This document shows positions 51,831-61,571 of a stretch of 64,000 nt of DNA, piece by piece. Under the pieces are notes generated by a model. It saw nothing but the letters and a program-made list of their open reading frames with translations. It made no database searches and was not told where the DNA came from. The position numbers were made by a program, and so were the translations under genes. The DNA is from UBA4408 sp002389785. Its GTDB lineage: Bacteria > Bacteroidota > Bacteroidia > UBA4408. Numbering within the stretch: the first letter of the stretch is position 1; each line of letters begins with the position of its first letter. The DNA lies in NCBI GenBank assembly GCA_035438985.1, contig DAORJK010000004.1:1-64000 (forward strand). The letters run 5' to 3'.

Positions 51831-51956
51831 TCACACCCCCAAACGCTCCACAATTTCCTTCAACAATGCAGCTCCGGTAAGCATTAAGGTTTTTACAAAA
51901 TAGAGCCCGGCAAACAAGGTCAGCGTTAAGCCTCCTAAAAATAAATATTCGTTCAT
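51831..51956 (-). CDS. Small single-span membrane protein, 41 residues
   Basis: A 41-codon frame starts MNEYLFLGGLTLTLFAGLYF and ends KEIVERLGV. One hydrophobic helix spans about 5-32 and a charged amphipathic tail follows. It is too short to assign. Its codon pattern and stop context are ordinary. It lies just outside the right end of the island with no partner. Confidence 0.4.
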   Translation of the reverse strand: MNEYLFLGGLTLTLFAGLYFVKTLMLTGAALLKEIVERLGV

Positions 51957-52354
51957 CTTTTCTAATTTTTTACAAATATGTTTTCAGTATACGACAATGC
52001 ATGACGCATATTTTTAATTTGTTGTTTATTTAAAAAACATAGCACTGGCAGCTTGGTGGAGTGTATTTTTTGCCATCGAACAAGATTAAAAATCAATCGG
52101 TAAATCGAATTTTATATTTAAACAACGCAATCAAATCCCTGCCTTCCATCACACAGTGCCACTTTACGGCAGGCAGGCGCTTCATCAGCGTTCTATCAAA
52201 TCCGCCCAAATCCGCAAAATCTGCGTCATCCGCGTTCTATAAAATGCATTTTGAGTCTGCAATACCTGCTCTTTAGGAGTTACAAATAGCTTTATAGTGG
52301 CATTTTCCTCAAACGTTTTTATTTTTCCTATTTTTAAAACCTAATTTTTCCAAT
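51957..52354. other. Intergenic stretch, 398 bases, with a short repeat-like segment
   Basis: No gene is seen. Positions 52185-52245 hold the words AAATCCGC, AAATCTGCGTCATCCGC and GCGTTCTAT; GCGTTCTAT occurs twice, at 52189 and 52233. Dispersed copies of such CCGC/TGCG words are known in Bacteroidota intergenic regions. The promoter of the gene at 52355 should lie in the last 100 bases. Confidence 0.4.
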
Positions 52355-55300
52355 ATGAAACTGAAGAACTTACTTTTTACAACAGTACTTTTTTTTGCCG
52401 GCTACAGCAGCTTCGCACAAACTAAACCAAGCGCGACTCCTGCTACAACCGAACGCATGAACGCAGATGCCTTTAGCGGCTTACAATTCAGAAACATCGG
52501 ACCCGCCATAACTTCAGGCCGGGTAGTTGACATAGTAGTAAATCCAAAAAATAAAAGCGAATATTATGTAGCTGCTGCTTCCGGTGGAGTTTGGAAAACT
52601 GTGAATTCAGGAACTTCCTATTTCCCTGTTTTCGATGGAGAAGCTTCTTTTTCCATCGCCTGCATCAGCATTGATCCTACCAATACCAATGTAGTGTGGG
52701 TAGGTACCGGCGAAAACAACAATCAACGAGTAGCCGGTTATGGCGATGGTATTTACAAATCGGAAGATGCCGGAAAAACCTGGAAAAATATGGGCTTAAA
52801 AACTTCTGAGCACATCGGAAAAATTTGCATCGATCCACGTAATTCAAATATTGTTTTTGCTGCTGCCTACGGTCCACTGTGGAGTGCAGGAGGTGATCGA
52901 GGAATTTACAAAACAACCGACGGTGGTAAAACTTGGAAAAACACTTTGACCATCAGCGAAAATACCGGTTGCAACGAAGTAGTTATGGATCCTCAAAATT
53001 CAAACATACTATACGCTACAGCCCATCAACGCCGTCGTCACGAATGGACTTACATCAGTGGAGGACCCGAATCGGCTGTTTACAAAAGTGTAGATGCAGG
53101 TGAAACCTGGAATAAACTCGCGGGCGGAATTCCCGAAGATGAAAAAGGACGAATCGGTATTGCTGTATCACCTGTAAATTCAGACTATGTATACATCATT
53201 ATTGAAGGAAATGAAAAATCAAAAGGACTTTACCGTAGCATCGATAAAGGCGCCAATTGGGAAAAGCGTGGAACTTTTAGTACTGCCGGTAATTATTACC
53301 AGGAACTTTTTTGCGATCCTAAAAATGCCGACAAGGTGTATGCAATGGATTACAACATCATGGTTTCAATTGATGGGGGCAAAAATTTTCAACCCATTGG
53401 AGAAAAAAACAAACACGTCGATAACCATGCTCTTTGGATAGACGACAGCAATGTAAACCATATTTTATCCGGTTGCGATGGTGGAATTTACGAAAGCTAC
53501 GACGGAGCTAAAACCTGGGATTTTAAAGACAATTTACCCATCACACAATTTTATAGAGTATGCACCGATAACGATTATCCTTTTTACAATGTATACGGTG
53601 GAACCCAAGATAATTTTAGTTTAGGTGGTCCTTCACGTACCAAAAATGCAAGCGGTATTGTAAATAGCGATTGGTTTGTAACAAATGGTGGCGACGGCTT
53701 TTTCTCGAAAGTTGACCCAACCGATCCAAACGTGGTTTATGCTGAATCGCAATACGGAGGCTTGATTCGCTTTGATAAAAAGAGTGGTGAAGCGGTAGAT
53801 ATTAAGCCAGTTGAAAAGGAAGGGGAAGCCGCATACCGATGGAACTGGGATGCACCGCTGCACATCAGTAATTTTAGTAATACTCGTTTGTATTTTGCAG
53901 CTAACCGATTGTTTAAAAGCGACGATCGTGGAAATACCTGGACTACGATTAGTCCTGATTTATCGCGCCAGCTCGATAGAAATAAATTACCCGTAATGGG
54001 AAAAGTGTGGAGCGTGGATGCCATCGCTAAAAATGCATCTACTTCTATTTATGGTAATATTATTTCATTTAGCGAATCAGCAAAAAATGAAAAACTCTTG
54101 TATGTTGGTACCGACGACGGACTCGTACAAACTACCGCAGATGGTGGAACTACCTGGACCAAAACTGCAACGTTTGCAGGTGTTCCTGAACGTAGTCCGG
54201 TAAGTGCTTTAGTAGCTTCACAACACAACGAAAAGCTGGTGTATGCCGCATTCAACAATCATCGTAACGGCGATTTTAAACCTTATTTGATGAAATCAAC
54301 CGATGCCGGTAAAACCTGGATGAGCATTACTTCTAATTTACCTGCACGTGGCTCTGTATATAGCTTTGCCGAAGATCATGTAAATGCTAACTTATTGTTT
54401 GTAGGAACTGAATTTGGCCTATTTTTCAGCAACGATGGCGGACAAAAATGGATTCAACTCAAAGGTGGTTTGCCAACGATTGCCATACGCGACATTGCGA
54501 TTCAAAAACGCGAAGATGATTTGGTGTTAGCAAGCTTCGGAAGAGGTTTCTACATCCTCGATAATTATTCATTATTGAGAACTGTGAAGAAAGAAGACCT
54601 CGAAAAACCAATCACCTTGTTCCCGGTAAAAAATGCATTGATGTATGTGGAAGCACAACCCTTAGGTCACAGGGGAAAAGGATTCAGAAGCGAAAGTTTC
54701 TTCAGTTCTCCCAATCCTGCATTAGGTGCGGTGTTTACTTATTACCTGGCCGATAACCTCAAAAATTTGAAACAGAAAAGAAAAGATCTTGAAAAGGAAA
54801 AAATTAAGAAGGGAGAAAATGTTTACTACCCATCCATGGATAGTTTACGCATGGAGGATCGAGAAGATGAGGTTAGTTTAATTTTTACCATCACCGACGA
54901 AAAAAACAAGGTTATTAGAAGATTGAAGGAACCTGCAAAAAAGGGAATGCACCGCCTGGTGTGGGACATGCGTCATACTCCGCTTGAGCCAATTAGTTTT
55001 CGTGTACGCGATGAAGATAATTTATACGATGAACCCAATTATGGACACATGGTGATGCCCGGAACTTATTATGTTTCGGTTGCTAAAGTTGAAAATGGAA
55101 ATGTAAGCCAGTTAGTTCAACCCATGGCATTTACCTGTGTTGCCTTAAATGCCGGAACCTTTCCTGTAACCGATCGAGCGGCATTGGAAGCATTTTATAT
55201 GAAGGTAAGTGAGCTTAGCAGAGTGGCAAGTGCAGCCGATAATTTGCGCGATGAGTTGGTAAACAAAGTAAAGTACCTGAAAGCCGCAATACTCGATTCA

Positions 55301-55642
55301 CCAAAGTCTCCGATTGAATTGCTGAACGAAGTAAAGCGCATTGAGAACGGTTTAAAAGATATTCAAGTGAAATTGAACGGCGATGCAAGTCTTACTAAAC
55401 GAGAGTTTGAGGCGCTTCCCGGAATTAATTCACGAATTGGAAACATGCAGTATAGTTTGTGGAGAAGTACCCAAGCTCCAACCGAAACCAATAAGGAATC
55501 GTTTGCTTTAGCAGCAAAATTATTTGCTCCAATACCGGATGAATTAAAAGCGCTGGAGGCATCCATCCTAAAAATTGAGAAGCAATTGGAGCAGGATGGC
55601 GCACCACACACGCCCGGAAGAGAATTTAATTGGAAAAAATAA
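52355..55642 (+). CDS. Secreted VPS10/BNR-repeat propeller protein
   Basis: A 1095-residue protein with a Sec signal peptide (about 1-22, ending SSFAQ). The opening NIGPAITSGRVVDIVVNPKNKSEYYVAAASGGVWKT and at least six Asp-box repeats (SEDAGKTWKNM, TTDGGKTWKNT, SVDAGETWNKL, STDAGKTWMSI) define the sortilin-like/WD40-YVTN propeller family often labelled 'glycosyl hydrolase' in Bacteroidota. Two propellers fill about 50-720. The C-terminal 330 residues include a FnIII-like part (MHRLVWDMRHTPLEP) and a helical end. There is no type IX sorting tail. Substrate unknown. Confidence 0.85.
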   Translation: MKLKNLLFTTVLFFAGYSSFAQTKPSATPATTERMNADAFSGLQFRNIGPAITSGRVVDIVVNPKNKSEYYVAAASGGVWKTVNSGTSYFPVFDGEASFSIACISIDPTNTNVVWVGTGENNNQRVAGYGDGIYKSEDAGKTWKNMGLKTSEHIGKICIDPRNSNIVFAAAYGPLWSAGGDRGIYKTTDGGKTWKNTLTISENTGCNEVVMDPQNSNILYATAHQRRRHEWTYISGGPESAVYKSVDAGETWNKLAGGIPEDEKGRIGIAVSPVNSDYVYIIIEGNEKSKGLYRSIDKGANWEKRGTFSTAGNYYQELFCDPKNADKVYAMDYNIMVSIDGGKNFQPIGEKNKHVDNHALWIDDSNVNHILSGCDGGIYESYDGAKTWDFKDNLPITQFYRVCTDNDYPFYNVYGGTQDNFSLGGPSRTKNASGIVNSDWFVTNGGDGFFSKVDPTDPNVVYAESQYGGLIRFDKKSGEAVDIKPVEKEGEAAYRWNWDAPLHISNFSNTRLYFAANRLFKSDDRGNTWTTISPDLSRQLDRNKLPVMGKVWSVDAIAKNASTSIYGNIISFSESAKNEKLLYVGTDDGLVQTTADGGTTWTKTATFAGVPERSPVSALVASQHNEKLVYAAFNNHRNGDFKPYLMKSTDAGKTWMSITSNLPARGSVYSFAEDHVNANLLFVGTEFGLFFSNDGGQKWIQLKGGLPTIAIRDIAIQKREDDLVLASFGRGFYILDNYSLLRTVKKEDLEKPITLFPVKNALMYVEAQPLGHRGKGFRSESFFSSPNPALGAVFTYYLADNLKNLKQKRKDLEKEKIKKGENVYYPSMDSLRMEDREDEVSLIFTITDEKNKVIRRLKEPAKKGMHRLVWDMRHTPLEPISFRVRDEDNLYDEPNYGHMVMPGTYYVSVAKVENGNVSQLVQPMAFTCVALNAGTFPVTDRAALEAFYMKVSELSRVASAADNLRDELVNKVKYLKAAILDSPKSPIELLNEVKRIENGLKDIQVKLNGDASLTKREFEALPGINSRIGNMQYSLWRSTQAPTETNKESFALAAKLFAPIPDELKALEASILKIEKQLEQDGAPHTPGREFNWKK

Positions 55643-55741
55643 ATAAACAATTCGCAGAAGATAACTTTTTGTATTTGAATTCGTTTAGAGGTAATTGTGT
55701 GCAATAAATTACTGAAATTGCAACACCATTATTTTTGAACT

Positions 55742-58291
55742 ATGAAACTACTTAGGATTTTGCTTTTGAGTTTAGTCTCAACAGCATCCTTTGCTCAGCA
55801 ATTTTGCGCAACGGATACTGCCTATCCTTTTACAACCGATAGTGTTCACATAAAAATTTGGAACAAAACTGAGTACGTTCCTTTTTTTATAAAAGGTGTG
55901 AATATGGGTGTGGCCGTGCCGGGTAAGTTTCCGGGCGAGTTAGCGGTAAACAATGCACAATATGGAAGATGGTTTGGCTTGATCAAAGAAGCTGGCTTCA
56001 ATTGCATTCGATTGTATACCTTACACTATCCAAATTTTTATCAGGTTTTGGATTCTTTTAATTTAGCAAATCCTGCAAATCCGCTCTATTTTTTTCAGGG
56101 AATTTGGCTCGAGGAAGAGTTGCCGGGTTACAACCAGGATTTATTTTATTTGAGTAATTTTTTTCAAAACGAAATTGAAGAAAACATCGATTGTGTGCAT
56201 GGCAATCGCATCATCCCGCAACGTTTTGGAAAAGCGTATGGAACCTATACTGCAAATGTGAGCAAATGGAATATCGGCTACATTATTGGGCGTGAAACTT
56301 TTCCTGAAGAAGTGTTGATGACCAATCAAACCCATCCAAACGATACGGTGTATAACGGAGTGCATTTTTCACTGGTTGGCAAACCTGCCGATGTATTTGT
56401 TGCCGGAAAATTAGACCACGTGGCCGATTATGAGCAAACCCATTATCAAACGCAACGCCCGGTGAGTTACAGCAGTTGGCCAACGCTTGACCCTTTGCAC
56501 CATGCTTCTGAACTCTATCGGTATGAGGATACGGCTTCCATTGATTTTAGCAACATCGATTTTCATTTAGCACCTGCAGGTGTTTTTGCAAGTTTTCATG
56601 CTTATCCGTATTACCCCGATTTTGTTGCCGACGATTCAACCTATCAAACCTATACCGATATGCTGGGCAACAACAGCTACGTAGGATACCTCACCGATTT
56701 GAAAGGGCATTATCCGCGCATGCCGCTCATTATTGCCGAAACAGGTGTACCTTCAAGTTGGGGTATTGCGCACTATGCAACAAATGGAATGCATCACGGA
56801 GGGGCCAATCAACAGTTGCAAGGTGAAACCATGCTTCGGTTGTTTCACAATGTAAAGGATACAAAATGCGGGGGGGCTATTGATTTTGCTTGGATTGATG
56901 AATGGTTTAAGAGTACTTGGATTACCTATCCGCTCGATTACGATATTGATCGTCGCATTTTGTGGCACAACGTAATGAGTCCGGAACAGAATTACGGACT
57001 CATTGGATTTACCAAACCTACTGTGATGGAGAACTGGGCTAGTTTTGCTCCCAATCAACCGATTTCAAAAATTACAGCTTCCGCCGATTACGATTATTTT
57101 CGAATAAACCTTTCATTGGGTGAGCAAATCAATAATCCCGATGATATTTGGATTGGTTTGGATACCTATCGTGCCGATTTGGGTGAATCGATTTTACCCA
57201 ATGGCGATACCATTTCAAACCGTGCCGAGTTTGCCTTGCACATCACCAATTATACAGCACAGTTATACGTAACAGAAGCCTACGATATTTTTGGAATTTG
57301 GGGAAATACCTCCGGGCCCAATCAATTGTATCATTCAGTACCTACCGATGGTGCGCCTTGGAATATTGAGCGATGGAAAACCAACAATGCCGTTAGTTTG
57401 CTCGTTTACGTTGGAAATCTGAAAGTAAAAAATTCATTCCTGCCACCTGCGTCCGACGATGCCATTACTATTTACGATGATTCGGTGCACATTCGACTTC
57501 CTTGGACGCTGCTTCATTTTACCGATCCTAGCCGTATGACGGTGTACAACGATTACAGAGCTACTCCGTTGCGTGAAGACACCACCTCCAATGGAATTCA
57601 AATTACAGCTATTTATCACCAGCAAAAAGCAATACCTCCCAACCGCTTTACCTGGCCAAGTTGGAATACGGTGCAGGATCTGGTGGAGTATAAAAAAACT
57701 TCCTATCAGGTGGTAAAAAATGGCTTGGTTGCTTTTAATACAGCTGCTATGGCTATTAGCGATACCTATTTAAGTGTGGATAGCTTTCCTTATCAAGTGA
57801 ATGCTGCGAACGGCTTGCTTAAAAACGATTTCGATTTGGATGGAAACACCCTTCAGGCATTGCTCATTGGAAATGCGCATCATGGCTCAGTGAGTCTAAA
57901 TTTTGATGGCTCCTACACTTATGTAGCCGATCCGGGCTATGTGGGTACCGATTATTTTGAATACAGTCTTTTTGATGGGGTGAGTTTATCGCAAACCGCT
58001 TATGTATGTCTTGAAGTAGACAATACCATTGGTGTGAAAGAAGTTGAAGCTGATCCTACGTTTCAACTCAGTGTGTTTCCCAATCCTGCCAAGGACATGC
58101 TAACGGTAAAATCGGATAAATTAATTACAGCAGTTTCGGTTTTTAATGCCGAAGGAAAACTGGTTTTAAGTAAGGAAGCAAGTACCGAAGTAGTTCAACT
58201 GGATGTAAGCTCGCTTAGCGATGGAATTTATTTTGTAAAAACCAATGCCAACGACAAGGTGCGCTTACATCGAATAAGTGTGAACCATTAG
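55742..58291 (+). CDS. Secreted glycosidase-like protein with cadherin-like module and type IX sorting tail
   Basis: An 849-residue protein with a signal peptide (1-19, ending SFAQ). Residues about 35-400 look like a TIM-barrel glycoside hydrolase: FNCIRLYTLHYPNFY, SFHAYPYYPDF and IIAETGVPSSWG, whose Glu could be the nucleophile, and FAWIDEWFKSTW. A beta-rich middle follows, then a cadherin-like repeat (ANGLLKNDFDLDGNTLQALL and GSYTYVADPGYVGTDYFEYS, about 680-765), and finally FPNPAKDMLTVKS to the end, a type A type IX sorting domain. Family assignment within glycosidases is open. Confidence 0.82.
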   Translation: MKLLRILLLSLVSTASFAQQFCATDTAYPFTTDSVHIKIWNKTEYVPFFIKGVNMGVAVPGKFPGELAVNNAQYGRWFGLIKEAGFNCIRLYTLHYPNFYQVLDSFNLANPANPLYFFQGIWLEEELPGYNQDLFYLSNFFQNEIEENIDCVHGNRIIPQRFGKAYGTYTANVSKWNIGYIIGRETFPEEVLMTNQTHPNDTVYNGVHFSLVGKPADVFVAGKLDHVADYEQTHYQTQRPVSYSSWPTLDPLHHASELYRYEDTASIDFSNIDFHLAPAGVFASFHAYPYYPDFVADDSTYQTYTDMLGNNSYVGYLTDLKGHYPRMPLIIAETGVPSSWGIAHYATNGMHHGGANQQLQGETMLRLFHNVKDTKCGGAIDFAWIDEWFKSTWITYPLDYDIDRRILWHNVMSPEQNYGLIGFTKPTVMENWASFAPNQPISKITASADYDYFRINLSLGEQINNPDDIWIGLDTYRADLGESILPNGDTISNRAEFALHITNYTAQLYVTEAYDIFGIWGNTSGPNQLYHSVPTDGAPWNIERWKTNNAVSLLVYVGNLKVKNSFLPPASDDAITIYDDSVHIRLPWTLLHFTDPSRMTVYNDYRATPLREDTTSNGIQITAIYHQQKAIPPNRFTWPSWNTVQDLVEYKKTSYQVVKNGLVAFNTAAMAISDTYLSVDSFPYQVNAANGLLKNDFDLDGNTLQALLIGNAHHGSVSLNFDGSYTYVADPGYVGTDYFEYSLFDGVSLSQTAYVCLEVDNTIGVKEVEADPTFQLSVFPNPAKDMLTVKSDKLITAVSVFNAEGKLVLSKEASTEVVQLDVSSLSDGIYFVKTNANDKVRLHRISVNH

Positions 58292-58319
58292 TAGAAATTT
58301 AAAAAGGAATATTCCTGAA

Positions 58320-59246
58320 TTAACTCACCAAAGAAATATCAAACTGTACTAAGTTAATAAACTGTTGTACACGCTCTTCCACTTCGTTTTGGGTTAAATT
58401 CGCAATGCGTTCGGTTCCAAATTTCTCAACACAAAAAGAAGCCATTGCTGAGCCATAAATAATTGCTCGTTTCATGTTTTCGAAAGAAATATCTTTCGTT
58501 TCAGATAAGTAACCTATAAATCCACCGGCAAAGGTATCACCGGCTCCGGTTGGGTCAAATACATCTTCAAGTGGTAGGGCAGGGGCAAAAAATACTTGTT
58601 CGTTGTTGAATAATAAAGCTCCGTGTTCGCCTTTTTTAATGATCAAATACTTAGGCCCCATTTTCAATATTTTTTGAGCTGCTTTTACCAAGGAATATTC
58701 GCCCGATAATTGACGTGCTTCTGCATCATTAATGGTAAGTACATCGGTCAATGAAATGGCTTCCATTAAATCGTCCCAGCAGTTGTCCATCCAAAAATTC
58801 ATGGTATCCATTACTACTAATTTGGGTTGGGCTTTTAATTGGGAAATAACCTTTTTTTGAACCGAAGGCACCAAATTTCCAAGCATTAAAAATTCGCAAT
58901 CCTGAAAAGATTCAGGCACTACCGGATCAAAGTTTTCGAGTACATTTAACTGGGTATCAACTGTATCGCGCGAATTCATATCGTTGTGGTATTTACCTGC
59001 CCAGAAAAACGTTTTTTCGTTTTGTTTGATTTGTAAGCCTTCAGTATCCACTCGATGGTCTTTTAAAAGTTGAATGGCTGAAGCAGGAAAATCGCCACCA
59101 ACAACCGATACCAGATTAATTTTTTTGGTAAAATAGGATGCTGATAAACTGATGTAGGTTGCTGCACCGCCCACAATTTTATCGGTTTTTCCAAAAGGAG
59201 TTTCAATAGCATCAAACGCAACAGTACCCACAACAAGTAAACTCAT
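58320..59246 (-). CDS. PfkB-family carbohydrate/nucleoside kinase
   Basis: A 308-residue ribokinase-fold kinase. The N-terminal IVGGAATYISLSASYF and the C-terminal signature DVFDPTGAGDTFAGGFIGYL, with the catalytic Asp in GAGD, are present. Family members phosphorylate sugars or nucleosides; the substrate here is not clear (relatives in Bacteroidota are often called PfkB or 5-dehydro-2-deoxygluconokinase-like). It is convergent with the glycosidase gene, 28 bases away, and divergent from tRNA-Asn. CAAAGATA at 59275-59282 is a -7 element on the minus strand. Confidence 0.9.
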   Translation of the reverse strand: MSLLVVGTVAFDAIETPFGKTDKIVGGAATYISLSASYFTKKINLVSVVGGDFPASAIQLLKDHRVDTEGLQIKQNEKTFFWAGKYHNDMNSRDTVDTQLNVLENFDPVVPESFQDCEFLMLGNLVPSVQKKVISQLKAQPKLVVMDTMNFWMDNCWDDLMEAISLTDVLTINDAEARQLSGEYSLVKAAQKILKMGPKYLIIKKGEHGALLFNNEQVFFAPALPLEDVFDPTGAGDTFAGGFIGYLSETKDISFENMKRAIIYGSAMASFCVEKFGTERIANLTQNEVEERVQQFINLVQFDISLVS

Positions 59247-59274
59247 AAGTTATTTTATTTAAGATTATTTTTTG

Positions 59275-59282
59275 CAAAGATA
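59275..59282 (-). promoter_or_regulatory. -7 promoter element of the PfkB gene
   Basis: TATCTTTG on the minus strand, 28 bases upstream of the ATG at 59246; a clear -33 TTG is not seen. Confidence 0.5.
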
Positions 59283-59311
59283 TTGTATATTTATTTTTTT
59301 TTCTACTTTTG
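59283..59311 (+). promoter_or_regulatory. Promoter of tRNA-Asn
   Basis: TTG at 59283-59285, an 18-base spacer and TACTTTTG at 59304-59311 fit the Bacteroidota -33/-7 pattern. The tRNA begins 40 bases downstream. Confidence 0.65.
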
Positions 59312-59351
59312 CGCACCTAAAATTTAATTCTTTTTCAATTTTAGTAAAGAT

Positions 59352-59425
59352 TCTTCCTTAGCTCAGCTGGTTAGAGCATTTGACTGTTAATCAAAGGGTC
59401 CTTGGTTCGAGCCCAAGAGGGAGAG
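59352..59425 (+). tRNA. tRNA-Asn (anticodon GTT)
   Basis: The acceptor stem TCTTCCT pairs with AGGGAGA (one T-G pair). The D arm GCTC/GAGC, the anticodon stem TTTGA/TCAAA with loop CTGTTAA, and the T stem CTTGG/CCAAG with TTCGAGC are all intact. The anticodon is GTT. CCA is not encoded. Confidence 0.95.
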
Positions 59426-59426
59426 C

Positions 59427-59457
59427 AAAAAGCCAATCGAAAGATTGGCTTTTTTGT
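59427..59457. terminator. Terminator after tRNA-Asn
   Basis: AAAAGCCAATC and GATTGGCTTTT enclose a GAAA loop, followed by T residues. Flanking A- and T-runs would allow use in both directions, though no minus-strand gene ends here. Confidence 0.85.
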
Positions 59458-59544
59458 TATATCACCTGCCGTAAATGTGAAGGTTCAACAGAGGCTGCTG
59501 CAAGTAAACTACTTATGTTTGTATTGAAGCAAACAGCAAGGGAA

Positions 59545-61488
59545 CTATTTCCACTCAAAAGTTTCAATCAAATTGGTTACATCTGCTTTAATGAATTTTA
59601 AAACAGGTGCCGTAGAATCGCTATTGGGAGCAGCATTGAAATACAGCGCTCCCCTTACAAAATGAGAAACACTGTCGGTGATGTAAAATTGCAAGCTACT
59701 GGCGGCATTCCCTTCAATTGAATACACCAGTCCATACACTTTTTTCACCGGGTTAATAAATGGAGTTTCTTCAATGCCATCGGCTTTTACGGTATGCTTA
59801 TAAGCCAGGGAACGCGAATCTTCGAGGTGTTTGGCTAAATCGGCATGAAGGTCAAAATAACTTAAATGAATTTTTGCCCGGTAAGCCGGAAAATCAAGAT
59901 TCATCCAACATTTTTCCTGCTGAGTTCCGGTATAGGGCAATGCTTTGCTGTAAACGGGTAAGGCAAAACTAAAAGGGCAATCACTGTTTAAAGTGCTGTA
60001 TTCTTTTTTAGGAAAATCAATTCGAAAATAGCCTTTGGGTTTGGGTGTATATTCGCTTTCGCAGGAAGAAAAATAAAAAGAGCTAAGTAAAAGGAATGGA
60101 ATAAGAAGGGTTAGTTTATTGTTAAACAAACGCGGCTCATTATTTTCTTCGCTGTCTTTTTCGCGTTTAGGCAAGGTAATTTTTACACGTTTTATGCGCC
60201 TTTTATCGACCGATTCAATTTCAAAAACATAATTGCGGTGTACAATTTTTTCAAACTTATTTGGGATTTTTCCTGCCAATTCCAAGATAAAACCGGCCAG
60301 GGTATCTGAATCACCTTTTACCTCTTCAAATTCTTCCGCTTCAATACTTAAAACACGGTATAAATCATTCAGCAATATTTTCCCTTCAAATACATAGTTA
60401 AACTCATCCAGTTTTGAATAGGTTAATTCATCTTCATCAAATTCATCTTTAATGTCACCAACTACCTCCTCAATAATATCTTCCAAGGTTACAATACCAC
60501 AGGTTCCGCCATATTCATCCACCACCACTGCTAAATGGTTTTTTTTGGTTTGAAATTCTTTCATCAAATCATCAATCTTTTTGTTCTCGGGAACAAATAA
60601 GGCAGGACGTACCAACGTTTTCCAATTGAAGGCAGCGTTTTCATCTAAATGTGCCAACAAATCCTTAATGTATAAAATACCTTGCACATTATCCAACGAA
60701 TCTTTGTACACAGGAACTCTCGAAAAACCTGACTCAACAATGCTGGCGATTAGTTTTTCAAAATCCAAATCCACATCAAAGGCTACCACATCCATGCGTG
60801 CTTTCATTATTTGACGCACTTCGGTATTGCCAAATTCAACAATGCCTTTCAAAATTTTTTGTTCTTGTTCAGGAGTATGTTCATTGCTGGTAAGCTCCAG
60901 TGCATGCGATAAATCATCGACCGAAATATTATGGCCTCTCTGTTTAATTCGGCTTTCGATTAAGGAGGTTAAATAAATTAAGATGGAACTTAGCGGCCAC
61001 AACACTTTTTGAAGCACTATCAAGAAATACACTAAACGTATAGCTGAATTAAGGGCATTTTGAGTGGAATAAATTTTAGGTATGACTTCTCCAATGAGTA
61101 AAATTAAAAAGGTCACCACCACCACTTGCACTAAAAATCCAAGCGTAGGATTCGCTGTAAAATCAAACAATACATGAAAGAGGGTTTCTGAAATTACAAT
61201 TACTCCAACGTTCACCAAGTTATGCGCAACTACAATGGTTGCCAAAAGCTTTTTAGGTTTTTCGAGCAACTGAAGTGCGCGCTGACTGGCGGGAGTGTAG
61301 GTGTTTTTTAATTGACTGATTTGACTAGGCACCAGCGAAAAAAATCCTACTTCGGCTGCTGCAATTAAGGCTGAGAAGAAAAGTAATACCAACACAGCAA
61401 AGAACCCGGCTACTACCGATGGACTAAGCAATGCCTCACTGTTTATAAATAATAAGTTAGAAAAAAATGTACTGACGGGAATGTCCAA
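59545..61488 (-). CDS. gldE: GldE-GldD fusion: CorC/CBS membrane protein joined to gliding lipoprotein
   Basis: A 647-residue open frame that joins two usually separate genes. Residues 1-445 are GldE: a DUF21 membrane domain (about 20-200), two CBS domains (ARMDVVAFDVDLDF to IIEEVVGDIKDEFDEDE) and a CorC-type domain. Residues 455-647 are GldD, with its own lipoprotein signal still visible (LLIPFLLLSSFYFSSC) followed by PKPKGYFRIDFPKKEY. No stop or Met separates them; a TTG at 60129 could start GldD alone. GldD and GldE serve gliding and type IX secretion. Upstream ssb matches the usual order. A -7-like element TATCTTTG lies at 61517-61524. Confidence 0.85.
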   Translation of the reverse strand: MDIPVSTFFSNLLFINSEALLSPSVVAGFFAVLVLLFFSALIAAAEVGFFSLVPSQISQLKNTYTPASQRALQLLEKPKKLLATIVVAHNLVNVGVIVISETLFHVLFDFTANPTLGFLVQVVVVTFLILLIGEVIPKIYSTQNALNSAIRLVYFLIVLQKVLWPLSSILIYLTSLIESRIKQRGHNISVDDLSHALELTSNEHTPEQEQKILKGIVEFGNTEVRQIMKARMDVVAFDVDLDFEKLIASIVESGFSRVPVYKDSLDNVQGILYIKDLLAHLDENAAFNWKTLVRPALFVPENKKIDDLMKEFQTKKNHLAVVVDEYGGTCGIVTLEDIIEEVVGDIKDEFDEDELTYSKLDEFNYVFEGKILLNDLYRVLSIEAEEFEEVKGDSDTLAGFILELAGKIPNKFEKIVHRNYVFEIESVDKRRIKRVKITLPKREKDSEENNEPRLFNNKLTLLIPFLLLSSFYFSSCESEYTPKPKGYFRIDFPKKEYSTLNSDCPFSFALPVYSKALPYTGTQQEKCWMNLDFPAYRAKIHLSYFDLHADLAKHLEDSRSLAYKHTVKADGIEETPFINPVKKVYGLVYSIEGNAASSLQFYITDSVSHFVRGALYFNAAPNSDSTAPVLKFIKADVTNLIETFEWK

Positions 61489-61516
61489 TCTAAAAGTGTA
61501 TTTTGGGTATAGGCCG

Positions 61517-61524
61517 CAAAGATA
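61517..61524 (-). promoter_or_regulatory. -7 promoter element of gldE
   Basis: TATCTTTG on the minus strand, 28 bases upstream of the gldE start; no well-spaced TTG upstream. It may give gldE transcription separate from ssb. Confidence 0.4.
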
Positions 61525-61571
61525 AAAAATTGACGGTAGATACCGGATTCTTAAAAATCGAAATCAAAAAA

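Noticed and set aside
15170..55642. Duplication of a 1095-residue propeller gene on both sides of the island
   Set aside because: The equal length of the 15170 and 52355 products is a coincidence: their repeats, domain order and C-termini differ, and only one has a type IX tail.
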